A stretch of 56,923 bases of DNA from Eutrophocola sp049446715 (GTDB lineage: Bacteria > Pseudomonadota > Gammaproteobacteria > Pseudomonadales > Pseudohongiellaceae), in NCBI GenBank assembly GCA_049446715.1, contig JBMTQX010000016.1:1-56923 (forward strand), read 5' to 3'. Shown here piece by piece: positions 17,774-26,792 of this stretch. The position numbers were made by a program, and so were the translations under genes. The first letter of the stretch is position 1; each line of letters starts with the position of its first letter. Under the pieces are notes generated by a model. That model was not told where the DNA came from. It saw only the letters and a list, made by a program, of their open reading frames with translations, and searched no databases.

Positions 17774-19204
17774 TCAGACTTGCTGATTATCCGGTTCATC
17801 AAAGGCGTCATTGAACGCGCTGTCTAAATCCAGGCGCGTCTCGCCACTGGCCTGCTCCGGTAAGGATTCACGGTCATAGGATTCGTCCAGCATGTGCTCG
17901 GGCAGTGTTTTGCTGGCCTTGGCACCCAGAATACGCAGTTTTTCGACATTGGACACGAGGTTACCGTGGCCGGACACAAGCTTTTTGTGGGCATTCTCGT
18001 AGGACGCCTGGGTCTGTCCGAGATGGGTGCCGATTTTTTCCAAATCCTCTGTAAAGCCGACAAACTTGTCGTAGAGCTTGCCGGCGCGGTTCGCAATGTC
18101 CATGGCATGCTTGTTCTGGTCTTCGTAACGCCAGATATTCTGGATAGTGCGCAGGGTGGCCATGAGGGTGGTCGGGCCAACCACGGCAATGTTGCGTTCA
18201 AAGGCTTCGGTGAACAGGCTCTGGTCATGTTCCACGGCAAGGGCGAATGCTGCCTCAACGGGCAGGAACATCATGATGAAATCGAGGGACCGCACGCCCT
18301 GGAGATTCTGGTAATTCTTGTCGGACAGTCCGCGAATATGCCCACGGATGGATTGGATGTGTTGCTTGAGGGCTTCGGCCCTGAGCGCCTCATCCGTCTC
18401 TGAATAGTACCGCTCATACGCGGTCAGGCTGACCTTGGAATCTATGATGACATCCTTGTTTTCCGGCAGGTGTACGATAACGTCAGGTTGCTGCTTGGTG
18501 CCTTCGGCAGATTTCAGGCTGACCTGGATTTCGTATTCACGGCCCTTGCGCAGACCCGACTGCTCCAGCAGTCTTTCCAGCACAAATTCGCCCCAGGTAC
18601 CCTGGGTCTTGTTTTCACCTTTCAGGGCATTCGTCAGGTTGACGGCATCCTCACTGATGCGTGCATTGAGCGCCTGCAGATTCTGTATTTCCCGGGCCAG
18701 GGAAAAACGCTCCTTGGATTCCTTGTCATAAGTGTCCTCGACCTTTTTTTCAAACTGCAAAATTTTCTCCCGCAGCGGCTTGAGGATGTTCTCAATATTC
18801 TCGCGGTTGCTTTCCGTAAAGTCCTTGCCCTTCTTCTCCAGGATTTCGTTGGCCAGATTGCGGAATTCCATGCTCATCTTTTCCCGGGCATTTTCCAGCA
18901 ACTGGAGTTTTTCCTGGTGCTGGCTCTGCTCTTCCTGCAGACGGGTTTCAAGACGGGATACGGTTTCACGCAGGGAGGTCATTTTTTCATTGGCCGCCAG
19001 CAGATCTCTCTGGCTAGCGTGGTACTGATCATGCAGTTTTTGGATTTCGAGCTGGCGGGATTGCAGTCGTTCCTTCAGCACATCGACGGATTCCCCGCCA
19101 ACACTTTTGCCGGAGGCAGATCTCATCAGGAGAAAGCCAAGCCAGGCCGCCAGCATGACCAGGACAGACAGCAGTCCGATGATGACCAGTGTTTCAGTTG
19201 CCAT
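17774..19204 (-). CDS. rmuC: RmuC-family DNA recombination protein
   Basis: This 476-residue protein has an N-terminal membrane helix (about residues 5-27), a long coiled coil (about 45-190) and a C-terminal RmuC nuclease-like domain (about 195-430). Characteristic segments are TQGTWGEFVLERLLEQSGL, NKDVIIDSKVSL, DFIMMFLPVEAAF and VGPTTLMATLRTI. In E. coli RmuC limits recombination at inverted repeats. The PD-(D/E)xK-like IDSK residues are visible. It follows purC closely on the same strand, 70 bases from the purC stop. Confidence 0.93.
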   Translation of the reverse strand: MATETLVIIGLLSVLVMLAAWLGFLLMRSASGKSVGGESVDVLKERLQSRQLEIQKLHDQYHASQRDLLAANEKMTSLRETVSRLETRLQEEQSQHQEKLQLLENAREKMSMEFRNLANEILEKKGKDFTESNRENIENILKPLREKILQFEKKVEDTYDKESKERFSLAREIQNLQALNARISEDAVNLTNALKGENKTQGTWGEFVLERLLEQSGLRKGREYEIQVSLKSAEGTKQQPDVIVHLPENKDVIIDSKVSLTAYERYYSETDEALRAEALKQHIQSIRGHIRGLSDKNYQNLQGVRSLDFIMMFLPVEAAFALAVEHDQSLFTEAFERNIAVVGPTTLMATLRTIQNIWRYEDQNKHAMDIANRAGKLYDKFVGFTEDLEKIGTHLGQTQASYENAHKKLVSGHGNLVSNVEKLRILGAKASKTLPEHMLDESYDRESLPEQASGETRLDLDSAFNDAFDEPDNQQV

Positions 19205-19273
19205 CAGTGCCCTCCGTGACGGGCGGGCTGTTTTGGCATGGCTCGGGTTTCAGGCAACGCTTCAGCCAGCGCT

Positions 19274-19987
19274 TCAAGCAACATTGATACCCAGGCGTTC
19301 GGCGACTTCCTTGTAGGTTTCAATAACATCTCCCAGGTCCTGGCGGAAACGGTCCTTGTCCATTTTCTTGCGGGTTTCCTTGTCCCAGATACGACATCCA
19401 TCCGGGCTGAACTCATCACCTAACAACACTTCGCCGTCATGCAGGCCGAATTCAAGCTTGTAATCCACCAGCAACATGCCGGCTTCCAGGAACAGGCTCT
19501 TGAGCACTTCATTCACCTGGAAAGTCAGGGTTTTCATGATTTCGATGTGCTTCGGATCAGCCCAACCAAAGGAAGCAATGTGGTAGTCGTTGATCATGGG
19601 GTCATGCAGTTCGTCATTCTTCAGGAAGAATTCAAACGTTGGCGGATTGATTTCGGTACCTTCCTTTATACCGTAGCGTTTGCAGATACTGCCGGCGGCC
19701 AGGTTGCGGACAACACATTCCACTGGAATCATGTCCAGGCGCCGCACCAGGGATTCGGTGTCCGACAGGGTCTTCTCGAAATGGGTTTTGATGCCGACTG
19801 CTTCCAGTTTGCCCATGATGAAGGCATTGAAGAGATTGTTGACCTTACCCTTGTCGTCGAGCTTGGCCACCTTGGTGCCATCAAAGGCCGACGTGTCATT
19901 GCGGAATTGCATCACGTACAGATCCGGGTCGTCTGTTTTGTAGACAGACTTGGCTTTTCCCGAATACAACTCGTCATGTTTTTCCAT
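19274..19987 (-). CDS. purC: SAICAR synthase
   Basis: This 237-residue enzyme joins CAIR and aspartate with ATP in step 8 of purine synthesis. It begins MEKHDELYSGKAKSVYKT, with the KAKSVY nucleotide-binding strand and FRNDTSAFDG. PVECVVRNLAAGSICKRYG and DYKLEFG are further family blocks, and the C-terminal DEFSPDGCRIWDKETR holds conserved aspartates. The ATG at 19987, after GGAG, gives exactly the E. coli length. It sits downstream of dapA and bamC on the same strand, the order usual in gammaproteobacteria. Confidence 0.96.
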   Translation of the reverse strand: MEKHDELYSGKAKSVYKTDDPDLYVMQFRNDTSAFDGTKVAKLDDKGKVNNLFNAFIMGKLEAVGIKTHFEKTLSDTESLVRRLDMIPVECVVRNLAAGSICKRYGIKEGTEINPPTFEFFLKNDELHDPMINDYHIASFGWADPKHIEIMKTLTFQVNEVLKSLFLEAGMLLVDYKLEFGLHDGEVLLGDEFSPDGCRIWDKETRKKMDKDRFRQDLGDVIETYKEVAERLGINVA

Positions 19988-20034
19988 CAAGCTCTCCAAA
20001 AAAGTTAATGCTGCCAGCCGGCAAGCGGCCTGGT

Positions 20035-21207
20035 TCAGGCAATGGTGTTTCTGATCAGGTTCAGCAGCGATTTCGCCGCTGCTCTCAGTTCGGCTTCGCG
20101 CTCGGGGTCGGCGCTGCCATCAGTCAGCGGTTCCACGATGATTTCCGTGGCGTCATCTAGGTCCAGCACCAGGATGCGCAGGGGGTAATATGCCACCGCT
20201 TCCTTTTTGCTGAAGGCGCCGTTCAGGGTGACCACGCGCGTGAAGATACCGGGTTTCTCCTCTTCCTCGTTGCCGCCTATGACGTAATCCACTTCGACAA
20301 TACCGGATTCCTGGCTATCCGCAACGACCTCGACACCTGCCCGGTCCAGGGCGCGGGTGACAGCCCCCCAGCTGCGCCGGAATGGCGCTTCCAGGTGAAG
20401 CACCTCACGACCACCGGGTGTGCTGATGATGGAAGCCTTGCCGCGGGAATTGATATTTTCCGCCAGGAAGGACACGGTGGACGCCTGGTAAAGTCCGGCA
20501 ACATCCGCGAGATAGCTCGACATATCTGCCAGGAAATCATAGGCCACGTCAGCATCCGTGGACTCAACCGGCCAGTTGACCTGGTCCAGATCCGGCAGTG
20601 CCTGCGCTATCCCAAGATGCAGCAGGCGAATCTCGGCACTGTCATTCTGGAAGCCGGGTTCTACGGTCACCCGGATTTTTTCCTTGGTCAGCACGTTTCC
20701 TTCCAGTACGAACCAGCCGGTATCGAGAATACCGCGAGTGGGGTTTTCAAACGCCACCGGGATGCTCTGGCTTGTCCAGTAATCCCGGATGCGTGGCCAA
20801 ACCTCACTGGGGCTGACATCGACGACGATCCAGCTGTCCTCACTCATGCGCTGAATGATGACGCCACGCTCGGAGCGGCCGTTGAAAGACCGTGGTCTGG
20901 GGGCATCGAGAAAGGCTTCTGTGTTGGTTTCCGCGATCCGTGGAATCACCATCAGGTCGTCGATGATGTAGCTGTCATACTCATCGGGAATACGGGTCGG
21001 GGGCAGTACCTGGGCTTCCAGGTAATCACCCTGGCGGTCACGTAACAGTCCTTCCTCCCCGGCAATGTAATCCATGCCTGGGATCGGCACAGCATCCAGC
21101 ATTGAACAGCCGGCAAGCAGCGTGGAGGCGACCACTGCAGCCAGGGCCGTCAGGCAGCGGGCTCTGATGGCAGCAGCGGAACGGAAACCTGGGTCACGGA
21201 TCAACAT
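20035..21207 (-). CDS. bamC: Outer membrane assembly factor BamC
   Basis: This 390-residue lipoprotein is a BAM complex subunit that binds BamD and helps insert beta-barrel proteins. The signal peptide ends in the lipobox LLAGC near residue 33. The conserved unstructured N-terminal segment containing DYLEAQ and PPTRIPDEYDSY, which docks on BamD, is followed by two helix-grip domains. The ATG at 21207 starts just before the signal; the longer frame from 21291 is unlikely. It is placed between dapA (19 bases upstream) and purC, as in many gammaproteobacteria. Confidence 0.92.
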   Translation of the reverse strand: MLIRDPGFRSAAAIRARCLTALAAVVASTLLAGCSMLDAVPIPGMDYIAGEEGLLRDRQGDYLEAQVLPPTRIPDEYDSYIIDDLMVIPRIAETNTEAFLDAPRPRSFNGRSERGVIIQRMSEDSWIVVDVSPSEVWPRIRDYWTSQSIPVAFENPTRGILDTGWFVLEGNVLTKEKIRVTVEPGFQNDSAEIRLLHLGIAQALPDLDQVNWPVESTDADVAYDFLADMSSYLADVAGLYQASTVSFLAENINSRGKASIISTPGGREVLHLEAPFRRSWGAVTRALDRAGVEVVADSQESGIVEVDYVIGGNEEEEKPGIFTRVVTLNGAFSKKEAVAYYPLRILVLDLDDATEIIVEPLTDGSADPEREAELRAAAKSLLNLIRNTIA

Positions 21208-21226
21208 CTGGCATTCATTACCGGTA

Positions 21227-22102
21227 TTAGAGGGCACCAGACTGTTGCAGCGCTTCGCGCAACGGCTGGTGGTATTTCGGATCCAGTTCAACCAGGGGCA
21301 GCCGGATACCCGGGCTGATCATGCCCATTTCCTGCAGGGCCCATTTCACGGGAATCGGGTTGGCTTCCAGAAACAGCAGTTCATGCAAACTGGCAATCTT
21401 GTCGTTGACGGCAGCTGCCTTCTCGGCCTCCCCGGCCAGTGCCAGCCTGACCATCTCCGCGAGCTGGCCCGGCACCACGTTGGCTGTCACGGAGATCGTG
21501 CCCACCGCCCCGGCCAGGATCAGTTCGAGAGAAGTGGCATCGTCGCCGGAGTACACCGCAAAATCATCACTGCACAGGGACAGGATTTCCTGGCCTCGCG
21601 GGATGCTGCCGGTAGCTTCCTTGACCCCGACGATATTCGGCACTTCAGACAGGGTGTGCACGGTTTCCGGCAACATATCACAGGCAGTTCTGCCCGGAAC
21701 GTTGTAGAGAATCTGGGGAATGTCGACACTGTCCGCAATCTTGCGATAGTGCTCAACCAGACCACGCTGGTTCGGCTTGTTGTAATACGGGGTCACCAGC
21801 AGGCAGGCATCGGCACCGGCTTTCTTGGCGGCCGCCGTCAGTTCAATGGCTTCAGAGGTGGAATTGGCACCCGTGCCGGCGATGACGGGGATACGTCCGC
21901 CAATTTCAGCCACCACGTGACTGATGACCTCACAATGCTCGTCCACATCCAGTGTCGCAGACTCACCGGTGGTACCAACGGCCACGATGGCATCTGTGCC
22001 CTGCTCCACATGCCACTTCAGCAATCTGGACATGGCAGGTATGTCCAAGCTGCCGTCGGGATGCATGGGAGTCACAATTGCTACGATGCTGCCTTTGATC
22101 AT
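21227..22102 (-). CDS. dapA: 4-hydroxy-tetrahydrodipicolinate synthase
   Basis: This 291-residue TIM-barrel enzyme condenses aspartate semialdehyde with pyruvate, the first step of the lysine/diaminopimelate branch. Visible motifs are GTTGESATL near residue 43-51, the tyrosine-containing LYNVPGRTACDM near 133, and the Schiff-base lysine in VGVKEATG near 161. It begins MIKGSIVAIVTPM, as in E. coli. It leads the dapA-bamC-purC set. Confidence 0.97.
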   Translation of the reverse strand: MIKGSIVAIVTPMHPDGSLDIPAMSRLLKWHVEQGTDAIVAVGTTGESATLDVDEHCEVISHVVAEIGGRIPVIAGTGANSTSEAIELTAAAKKAGADACLLVTPYYNKPNQRGLVEHYRKIADSVDIPQILYNVPGRTACDMLPETVHTLSEVPNIVGVKEATGSIPRGQEILSLCSDDFAVYSGDDATSLELILAGAVGTISVTANVVPGQLAEMVRLALAGEAEKAAAVNDKIASLHELLFLEANPIPVKWALQEMGMISPGIRLPLVELDPKYHQPLREALQQSGAL

Positions 22103-22272
22103 AAGTAATATCTGACTTGTTTAAAGGTGAAACGTTACCGGGAAGGCGGGTATTCCGCATGGTGCCGGTGTCGTCGGCTGGCCCGACAAAAATGCGATCC
22201 GTTTCGCTTTTTATGAAACGCGTAATTCTAGCCTAACCGGGGATAACTTAGTACTGCCTGAACGGCAGGAAA

Positions 22273-23346
22273 TCAGGCGGGCGGCGGCACCCTGATAGCC
22301 TGACTGACCGGCCACGCCCGAATCACAGCCTTGATGAAAGTGGCCAACGGAATGGCAAAAAATATGCCCCAGAAGCCCCAAAGGCCTCCAAAAATCAGCA
22401 CAGCCGTGATAATGGATATCGGGTGCAGATTGACCGTTTCGGAAAAAATCAAGGGCACCAGGATATTGCCATCAATGAGTTGCAGCACCGAATAGGCAAC
22501 AACCACCTGTAACAGTTCACTGCTGAAACCCCACTGGAAGAAACCGACCATGAAGATCGGGATGGTCACCACGGTGGCACCGACAAACGGCACAATGACG
22601 GAAAGACCGACCAGGACAGCCAGCAGCACCGGATAGTTGATGCCAAGCAGTTCAAACAGGACAAAACTGGACACGCCGACAATCAGGATTTCAACCGCCT
22701 TACCGCGGATGTAGTTAGCCAGCTGATCATTCATCTCATGCCAGACCTGGGCCATGATGGGCCGCTTTTCCGGCAGCCAGCTCTCCAGGAAATTCAGCAG
22801 TTTGGTGGAGTCGCGAAGCATGAAAAACACCAGGATTGGGACCAGCACGGTATACACCGCCAAGGTCACCAGCCGGGTGATGCTTGACACCGAATAGGAC
22901 AGCACATTTTGACCGAACTGGCCCAGCATGCCCTGGATGTTCTGTAACCATTCCTCCACCTGGGATTCGGTGAACACTTCGGGGTAATTTTCCGGCAACA
23001 CCAGCAGCAGCGAGCGCATCTGGTCAATCATGGCCGGCAGTTCATTGACAAATAGGGCCAGCCGGCTCCAGCTGAAAGGCAGGAAAATCAGGAAGATGAT
23101 CAGAGTCGTGCCCAGGAAGAGGATGTAGACCAAATAGACAGCCATGCGATACGGCATGTTGAGCCTGTTCAGGGCGTTCACCAGCCCCTGCAGCATGAAG
23201 GTAATCACCATGCTCCAGAGCAGCGGCGCCATGACCCCGCCCATGGAGACCATCAGCACAACACCGGCAATCAGCAAAAGCGTAAAGATGATCGCCTCTT
23301 CTTCTGAGAAGTAGCGCTCATAAAAACCGCTAAACACTTTCAGCAT
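22273..23346 (-). CDS. AI-2E family transporter / PerM-like permease
   Basis: This 357-residue integral membrane protein has about seven to eight hydrophobic helices: two near the N-terminus, two around residues 65-105, a pair near 160-180, and a C-terminal group from about 215. The segment LIDGNILVPLIFSETVNLHPI is diagnostic of the family. Members have been linked to AI-2 export or Na+/H+ exchange; the substrate cannot be read from sequence. It is followed upstream by the tusA-like gene, a pairing I recall from Pseudomonas. Confidence 0.88.
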   Translation of the reverse strand: MLKVFSGFYERYFSEEEAIIFTLLLIAGVVLMVSMGGVMAPLLWSMVITFMLQGLVNALNRLNMPYRMAVYLVYILFLGTTLIIFLIFLPFSWSRLALFVNELPAMIDQMRSLLLVLPENYPEVFTESQVEEWLQNIQGMLGQFGQNVLSYSVSSITRLVTLAVYTVLVPILVFFMLRDSTKLLNFLESWLPEKRPIMAQVWHEMNDQLANYIRGKAVEILIVGVSSFVLFELLGINYPVLLAVLVGLSVIVPFVGATVVTIPIFMVGFFQWGFSSELLQVVVAYSVLQLIDGNILVPLIFSETVNLHPISIITAVLIFGGLWGFWGIFFAIPLATFIKAVIRAWPVSQAIRVPPPA

Positions 23347-23396
23347 ACTGCGCTCTCGATGCTTGTCTTGTAAAAAATCATGTCACTCAAAAACGG

Positions 23397-23651
23397 TTAC
23401 CCGGCAGCGTTGGCAGCGGTTTTTTTCTGCAGCCAGTACACAAAGCGGTCATCCTGTTTCTCGAACTGTAACAACAGGTTACCACTTTGTTGGGCAAACA
23501 CCTGGAAATCACGCTCTGAACCCGGATCGGTCGCAACCACCCTGACCACTTGACCTGCAGCCATCTTGTTGAGTGACTGCTTGGTTTTCAGCAGTGGCAG
23601 CGGACAGATCAGGCCGCTCAGATCGAGTTCTATGTCAGGTGTCGGCAACAT
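23397..23651 (-). CDS. TusA/SirA-like sulfurtransferase
   Basis: This 84-residue protein has the CPxP motif in GLICPLPLLKTKQSL (Cys16), which carries persulfide in TusA proteins. The fold continues with VRVVATDPGSERDF. TusA proper relays sulfur to the 2-thiouridine of tRNA; paralogs (YedF type) serve other sulfur carriers, and this one's adjacency to a permease fits the paralog class. It sits divergent from bepA and 50 bases upstream of the permease gene. Confidence 0.85.
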   Translation of the reverse strand: MLPTPDIELDLSGLICPLPLLKTKQSLNKMAAGQVVRVVATDPGSERDFQVFAQQSGNLLLQFEKQDDRFVYWLQKKTAANAAG

Positions 23652-23797
23652 GGCGGCATTCTAGCAAAGCAGACAGCAAAAATCCGAGATAAACCGGGCC
23701 AATGGGGACGGGATGCATTGCCGGTCGCGGCTGTGGGTCTTTCGGGGGAATAAAGTGTACTATTGCGGGTCTTAAGGGGGACATATCTATTCTTTTT

Positions 23798-25294
23798 ATG
23801 CAGTCTTTCAAGTCGTTTTCCATGCCGCGATCCCGACCAGCTTTTGGCCGTTTGAACGCCTCCTTTACTGCCCTTGTGACCAGTATTGCGCTGACCGCTT
23901 CCCTGCTGACGGCCCCGGCCCTTTCACAGGTCAACCTGCCCGTGCTCGGCGATTCGGTCTCAGGCACCATCTCCACCCAGCAGGAATATGAATTCGGCCG
24001 TGAACTGCTCAGGCAGATACGCCGTGAAACCCCCATGCTCAATGACCCACTGGTCATGGAATATATTGTCAGCCTGACCTACAAGCTGGCAACCAATAGC
24101 GAAGTCACGGACCATCGCCTGGAATTCGTGCTCATCGACAGCGAAATTCTCAACGCCTTCGCTGCGCCTGGTGGCATCATCGGGGTCAATGGCGGCCTCT
24201 TCCTGCATGCAGAAAACGAAGGCCAGTTTGCCTCGGTGCTGTCCCATGAGCTGGCCCATATCAGCCAGCGCCACTATGCGCGCTCAGTCCAGCAGCAGCG
24301 CAACAACATGCTGCCCAATGTCGCCGGCCTGCTGGCCAGCCTCATCATTGCCTCGACGGTCGGCGGCGATGCCGGCCAGGCTGCCCTGATGACCACCCAG
24401 GCCGTCGGGCAGGAAAACCAGTTACGTTACAGCCGCAGCAATGAGCAGGAAGCGGACCGCGTGGGTATCCGCACGCTTTATAACTCCGGTTTCGACCCCT
24501 ACGACATGGCTGGCATGTTTGAAAACATGCTGCGAATGAAAAGCTTTTCCCGCCGCCTGCCAGAATTCCTGTCCACGCACCCGCTGGATGAAAACCGTAT
24601 TGCCGACAGCAAGAACCGCGCCAACAGCCTGCCCGGTGTCGATCATGCCCAGAACGTGGAATTTCTGCTGATGAAACAGCGCGTCACCATGCACTACACG
24701 GAAAACATCGATGCGGAAATCCTTGCCCTGCAGCGCGCCCTGCCCCAGCTCAATGGTGCCGAGGCCGATGCCGCACGCTACGGCATAGCCCTGGGGATGA
24801 TGGAAAGCGGGCGTTTTGCCGAGGCCACGCAGTCCCTGCAGACCCTACTGGACAAGGAGCCCACCCGAATTACTTATGTCATGCTGGAAGCCGATATTGC
24901 GCGCCAGGCGGGACAATATGCCAAGGCCCGGGAAATCCTCGAGCGCAATCTGCGCATCAGCCCCAACAATCATCCGCTGACCATGGCACTGGCCATGACC
25001 CTGAACGAAAACGACGATCACGAACAGGCTGCTGCCGTGCTGGAAAAACAGTCACAGGTCAGGCCCAACGACCCGGAACTGTGGTTCCAGCTGGCCGAAA
25101 TCCAAGGCCAAGCCGGCAATATCACCAAAGTCCACCTGGCACGCGGGGAATATTTCATCACGATCGGGGATTTCACCCGCGCCCGCAACCAGTTCAACCT
25201 GGCCATGGAGCAGGAAAGGGATCGCCTGGTCAGAGCAAGAATCCAGCAGCGGCTGGATTACATTCGCGACCTGCAGAATCGTTATTACCGGTAA
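23798..25294 (+). CDS. bepA: Periplasmic M48 metalloprotease/chaperone with TPR repeats
   Basis: This 498-residue BepA (YfgC) homolog monitors outer-membrane protein assembly. The signal peptide occupies about residues 1-43. The M48 domain has the zinc motif HELAHISQRH (His150, Glu151, His154) and the third ligand glutamate in NEQEADRVG near residue 219. The C-terminal third is made of tetratricopeptide repeats. The ATG at 23798 is used; an alternative ATG at 23822 would shorten the signal n-region, and a GGGGG run at 23776-23780 is rather far for a ribosome-binding site. It may act on clients of the BAM machine, whose BamC gene is nearby. Confidence 0.92.
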   Translation: MQSFKSFSMPRSRPAFGRLNASFTALVTSIALTASLLTAPALSQVNLPVLGDSVSGTISTQQEYEFGRELLRQIRRETPMLNDPLVMEYIVSLTYKLATNSEVTDHRLEFVLIDSEILNAFAAPGGIIGVNGGLFLHAENEGQFASVLSHELAHISQRHYARSVQQQRNNMLPNVAGLLASLIIASTVGGDAGQAALMTTQAVGQENQLRYSRSNEQEADRVGIRTLYNSGFDPYDMAGMFENMLRMKSFSRRLPEFLSTHPLDENRIADSKNRANSLPGVDHAQNVEFLLMKQRVTMHYTENIDAEILALQRALPQLNGAEADAARYGIALGMMESGRFAEATQSLQTLLDKEPTRITYVMLEADIARQAGQYAKAREILERNLRISPNNHPLTMALAMTLNENDDHEQAAAVLEKQSQVRPNDPELWFQLAEIQGQAGNITKVHLARGEYFITIGDFTRARNQFNLAMEQERDRLVRARIQQRLDYIRDLQNRYYR

Positions 25295-25330
25295 TTATTA
25301 CGAGTCCTGATGATGATCCTGAAGGATCGA

Positions 25331-26407
25331 TCAGGAATGAGACTGGGACTGGCGAAAATCCAGCATGCGTTGCAGGGGAATCATGGCCTGACGGCCCAGG
25401 GCCGGATCAACATGGACCTCATTGCTACCGTCACGCAGCGTTTCATAGAGATTTTTCAGGGTATTCATGCCCATCCAGGGACAATTCGCGCAACTGCGGC
25501 AGGTGGCTCCCTGCCCGGCCGTGGGTGCCAGAATGAATTCCTTGCCCGGTGCCAGTTGCTGCATCTTGTAGAAAATACCCGCATCGGTGGCCACGATGAA
25601 CTTTTTCTCAGGCCGCTGACAAGCAGCCCTAATGATCTGGGTAGTGGAGCCAATCACATCCGCCAGTGCCAGGATTGACATCGGCGATTCCGGATGAGCC
25701 AGTATGGCGGCATCCGGATGCAAATGACGCATGTCTTCCAGCGCACGGGTCTTGAATTCTTCATGGACGATACAGGCGCCATCCCAGATCAGCATGTCTT
25801 CTGCACCGGTCTGCTGACGAATGTAATTACCCAGATGCTTGTCAGGCGCCCAGATCACGGACTTGCCCTCACTGACCAGATGCTCAACCACATCCAGGGC
25901 AATGGCTGAGGTAACCACCCAGTCTGCCCGCGCTTTCACCTCGGCAGATGTGTTCGCATAAACCACCACCTGGTGGTTGGGGTGCTGATCGCAAAAGGCG
26001 GAAAATGTCTCCGCCGGACAACCAAGATCCAGCGAACAGGTCGCTTCGAGTGTCGGCATGAGGATGGTTTTTTCGGGATTCAGGATTTTGGCCGTCTCAC
26101 CCATGAACTTGACCCCGGCGACAACAATGGTTTGCGCAACGGACTGGTTGCCAAAGCGGGCCATCTCCAGGGAGTCGGCAACAAAGCCGCCGGTTTCCTC
26201 GGCCAGTGCCTGCAGAGCGGCATCAGTGTAGTAATGCGCCACGAGGACGGCATTGCGTTCCAGCAGCAAGGCCTTGATGCGATCACGATAATCCTCGGCT
26301 TCGGCCTCCGGAATGGCACAGGTCTGAGGCACTTTGTCGAGGTGAGACCTGACCAATGCGCGCTCAGCGGCAAATTCCGACTCTGTATTTTTGTTGAGGA
26401 TTTTCAT
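25331..26407 (-). CDS. nadA: Quinolinate synthase
   Basis: This 358-residue [4Fe-4S] enzyme condenses iminoaspartate with dihydroxyacetone phosphate to quinolinate for NAD synthesis. It has the block VAHYYTDAALQALAEETGG, and cluster cysteines in ATCSLDLGCPAE and in CRSCANCPWMGMN near the C-terminus. The HPESP motif lies near residue 245. The ATG at 26407 is used; a TTG at 26434 is an in-frame alternative and neither has a clear ribosome-binding site. It is convergent with bepA across only 36 bases. Confidence 0.95.
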   Translation of the reverse strand: MKILNKNTESEFAAERALVRSHLDKVPQTCAIPEAEAEDYRDRIKALLLERNAVLVAHYYTDAALQALAEETGGFVADSLEMARFGNQSVAQTIVVAGVKFMGETAKILNPEKTILMPTLEATCSLDLGCPAETFSAFCDQHPNHQVVVYANTSAEVKARADWVVTSAIALDVVEHLVSEGKSVIWAPDKHLGNYIRQQTGAEDMLIWDGACIVHEEFKTRALEDMRHLHPDAAILAHPESPMSILALADVIGSTTQIIRAACQRPEKKFIVATDAGIFYKMQQLAPGKEFILAPTAGQGATCRSCANCPWMGMNTLKNLYETLRDGSNEVHVDPALGRQAMIPLQRMLDFRQSQSHS

Positions 26408-26525
26408 GAAGCGGAGGTGAACTGTACTTGGCAAGCTATACTACCATAAACTGCTGATTCTGCTTCATATATCCACAGAAAGGCTTGCTATTTTTTGCCA
26501 GATCAGTACCATGTGCGGCTTATTT

Positions 26526-26553
26526 TTGCTGCCCTTTCCAGGGGCTGTAAAGA
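26526..26553 (+). promoter_or_regulatory. Possible promoter for tRNA-Lys
   Basis: TTGCTG (26526-26531) and TAAAGA (26548-26553) with a 16-base spacer precede the tRNA by about 45 bases. Both hexamers deviate from consensus. Confidence 0.3.
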
Positions 26554-26598
26554 TCCTTTCAAAACGCAGTGTGTCTGCCTGAAAGATTTTCAGATTTC

Positions 26599-26673
26599 GG
26601 GGCGTTAGCTCAGCGGTAGAGCAGTTGGCTTTTAACCAATTGGTCGATGGTTCGATCCCATCACGCCCCACCA
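26599..26673 (+). tRNA. tRNA-Lys (TTT)
   Basis: This 75-nt cloverleaf has the acceptor GGGGCGT pairing with ACGCCCC, anticodon loop CTTTTAA giving TTT, T-arm GATGGTTCGATCCCATC, discriminator A and encoded CCA. Its U34 is a target of the mnm5s2U pathway, whose mnmC gene is in this window. Its position next to queC is, from memory, the same in Pseudomonas. Confidence 0.96.
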
Positions 26674-26681
26674 CTACAACG

Positions 26682-26707
26682 AAAAGGCCGCTATCAGCGG
26701 CCTTTTT
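26682..26707 (+). terminator. Rho-independent terminator after tRNA-Lys
   Basis: GGCCGCT (26686-26692), loop ATC, AGCGGCC (26696-26702), then TTTTT. A flanking AAAA extends the stem. It lies 9 bases past the tRNA CCA end. Confidence 0.85.
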
Positions 26708-26754
26708 GCTTTCTGGCTTTCTGGCTTTTAGCTTTCTTGCTCTCTTGCTTTGCG
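26708..26754. repeat. 8-bp degenerate tandem repeat after tRNA-Lys terminator
   Basis: Units are GCTTTCTG, GCTTTCTG, GCTTTTA, GCTTTCTT, GCTCTCTT and GCTTTGCG, all with an 8-bp period except one 7-bp unit. They resemble the GCTCTTAA repeat beyond tRNA-Asp in the same orientation relative to the tRNA. Confidence 0.65.
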
Positions 26755-26792
26755 CAATCTTGCCACCGGACAGTGTTCGGCCAAATCCGCGA

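Noticed and set aside
21074..22108. 344-codon open frame antisense to dapA
   Set aside because: It lies opposite the well-supported dapA and the bamC start; its product has no recognisable motif.
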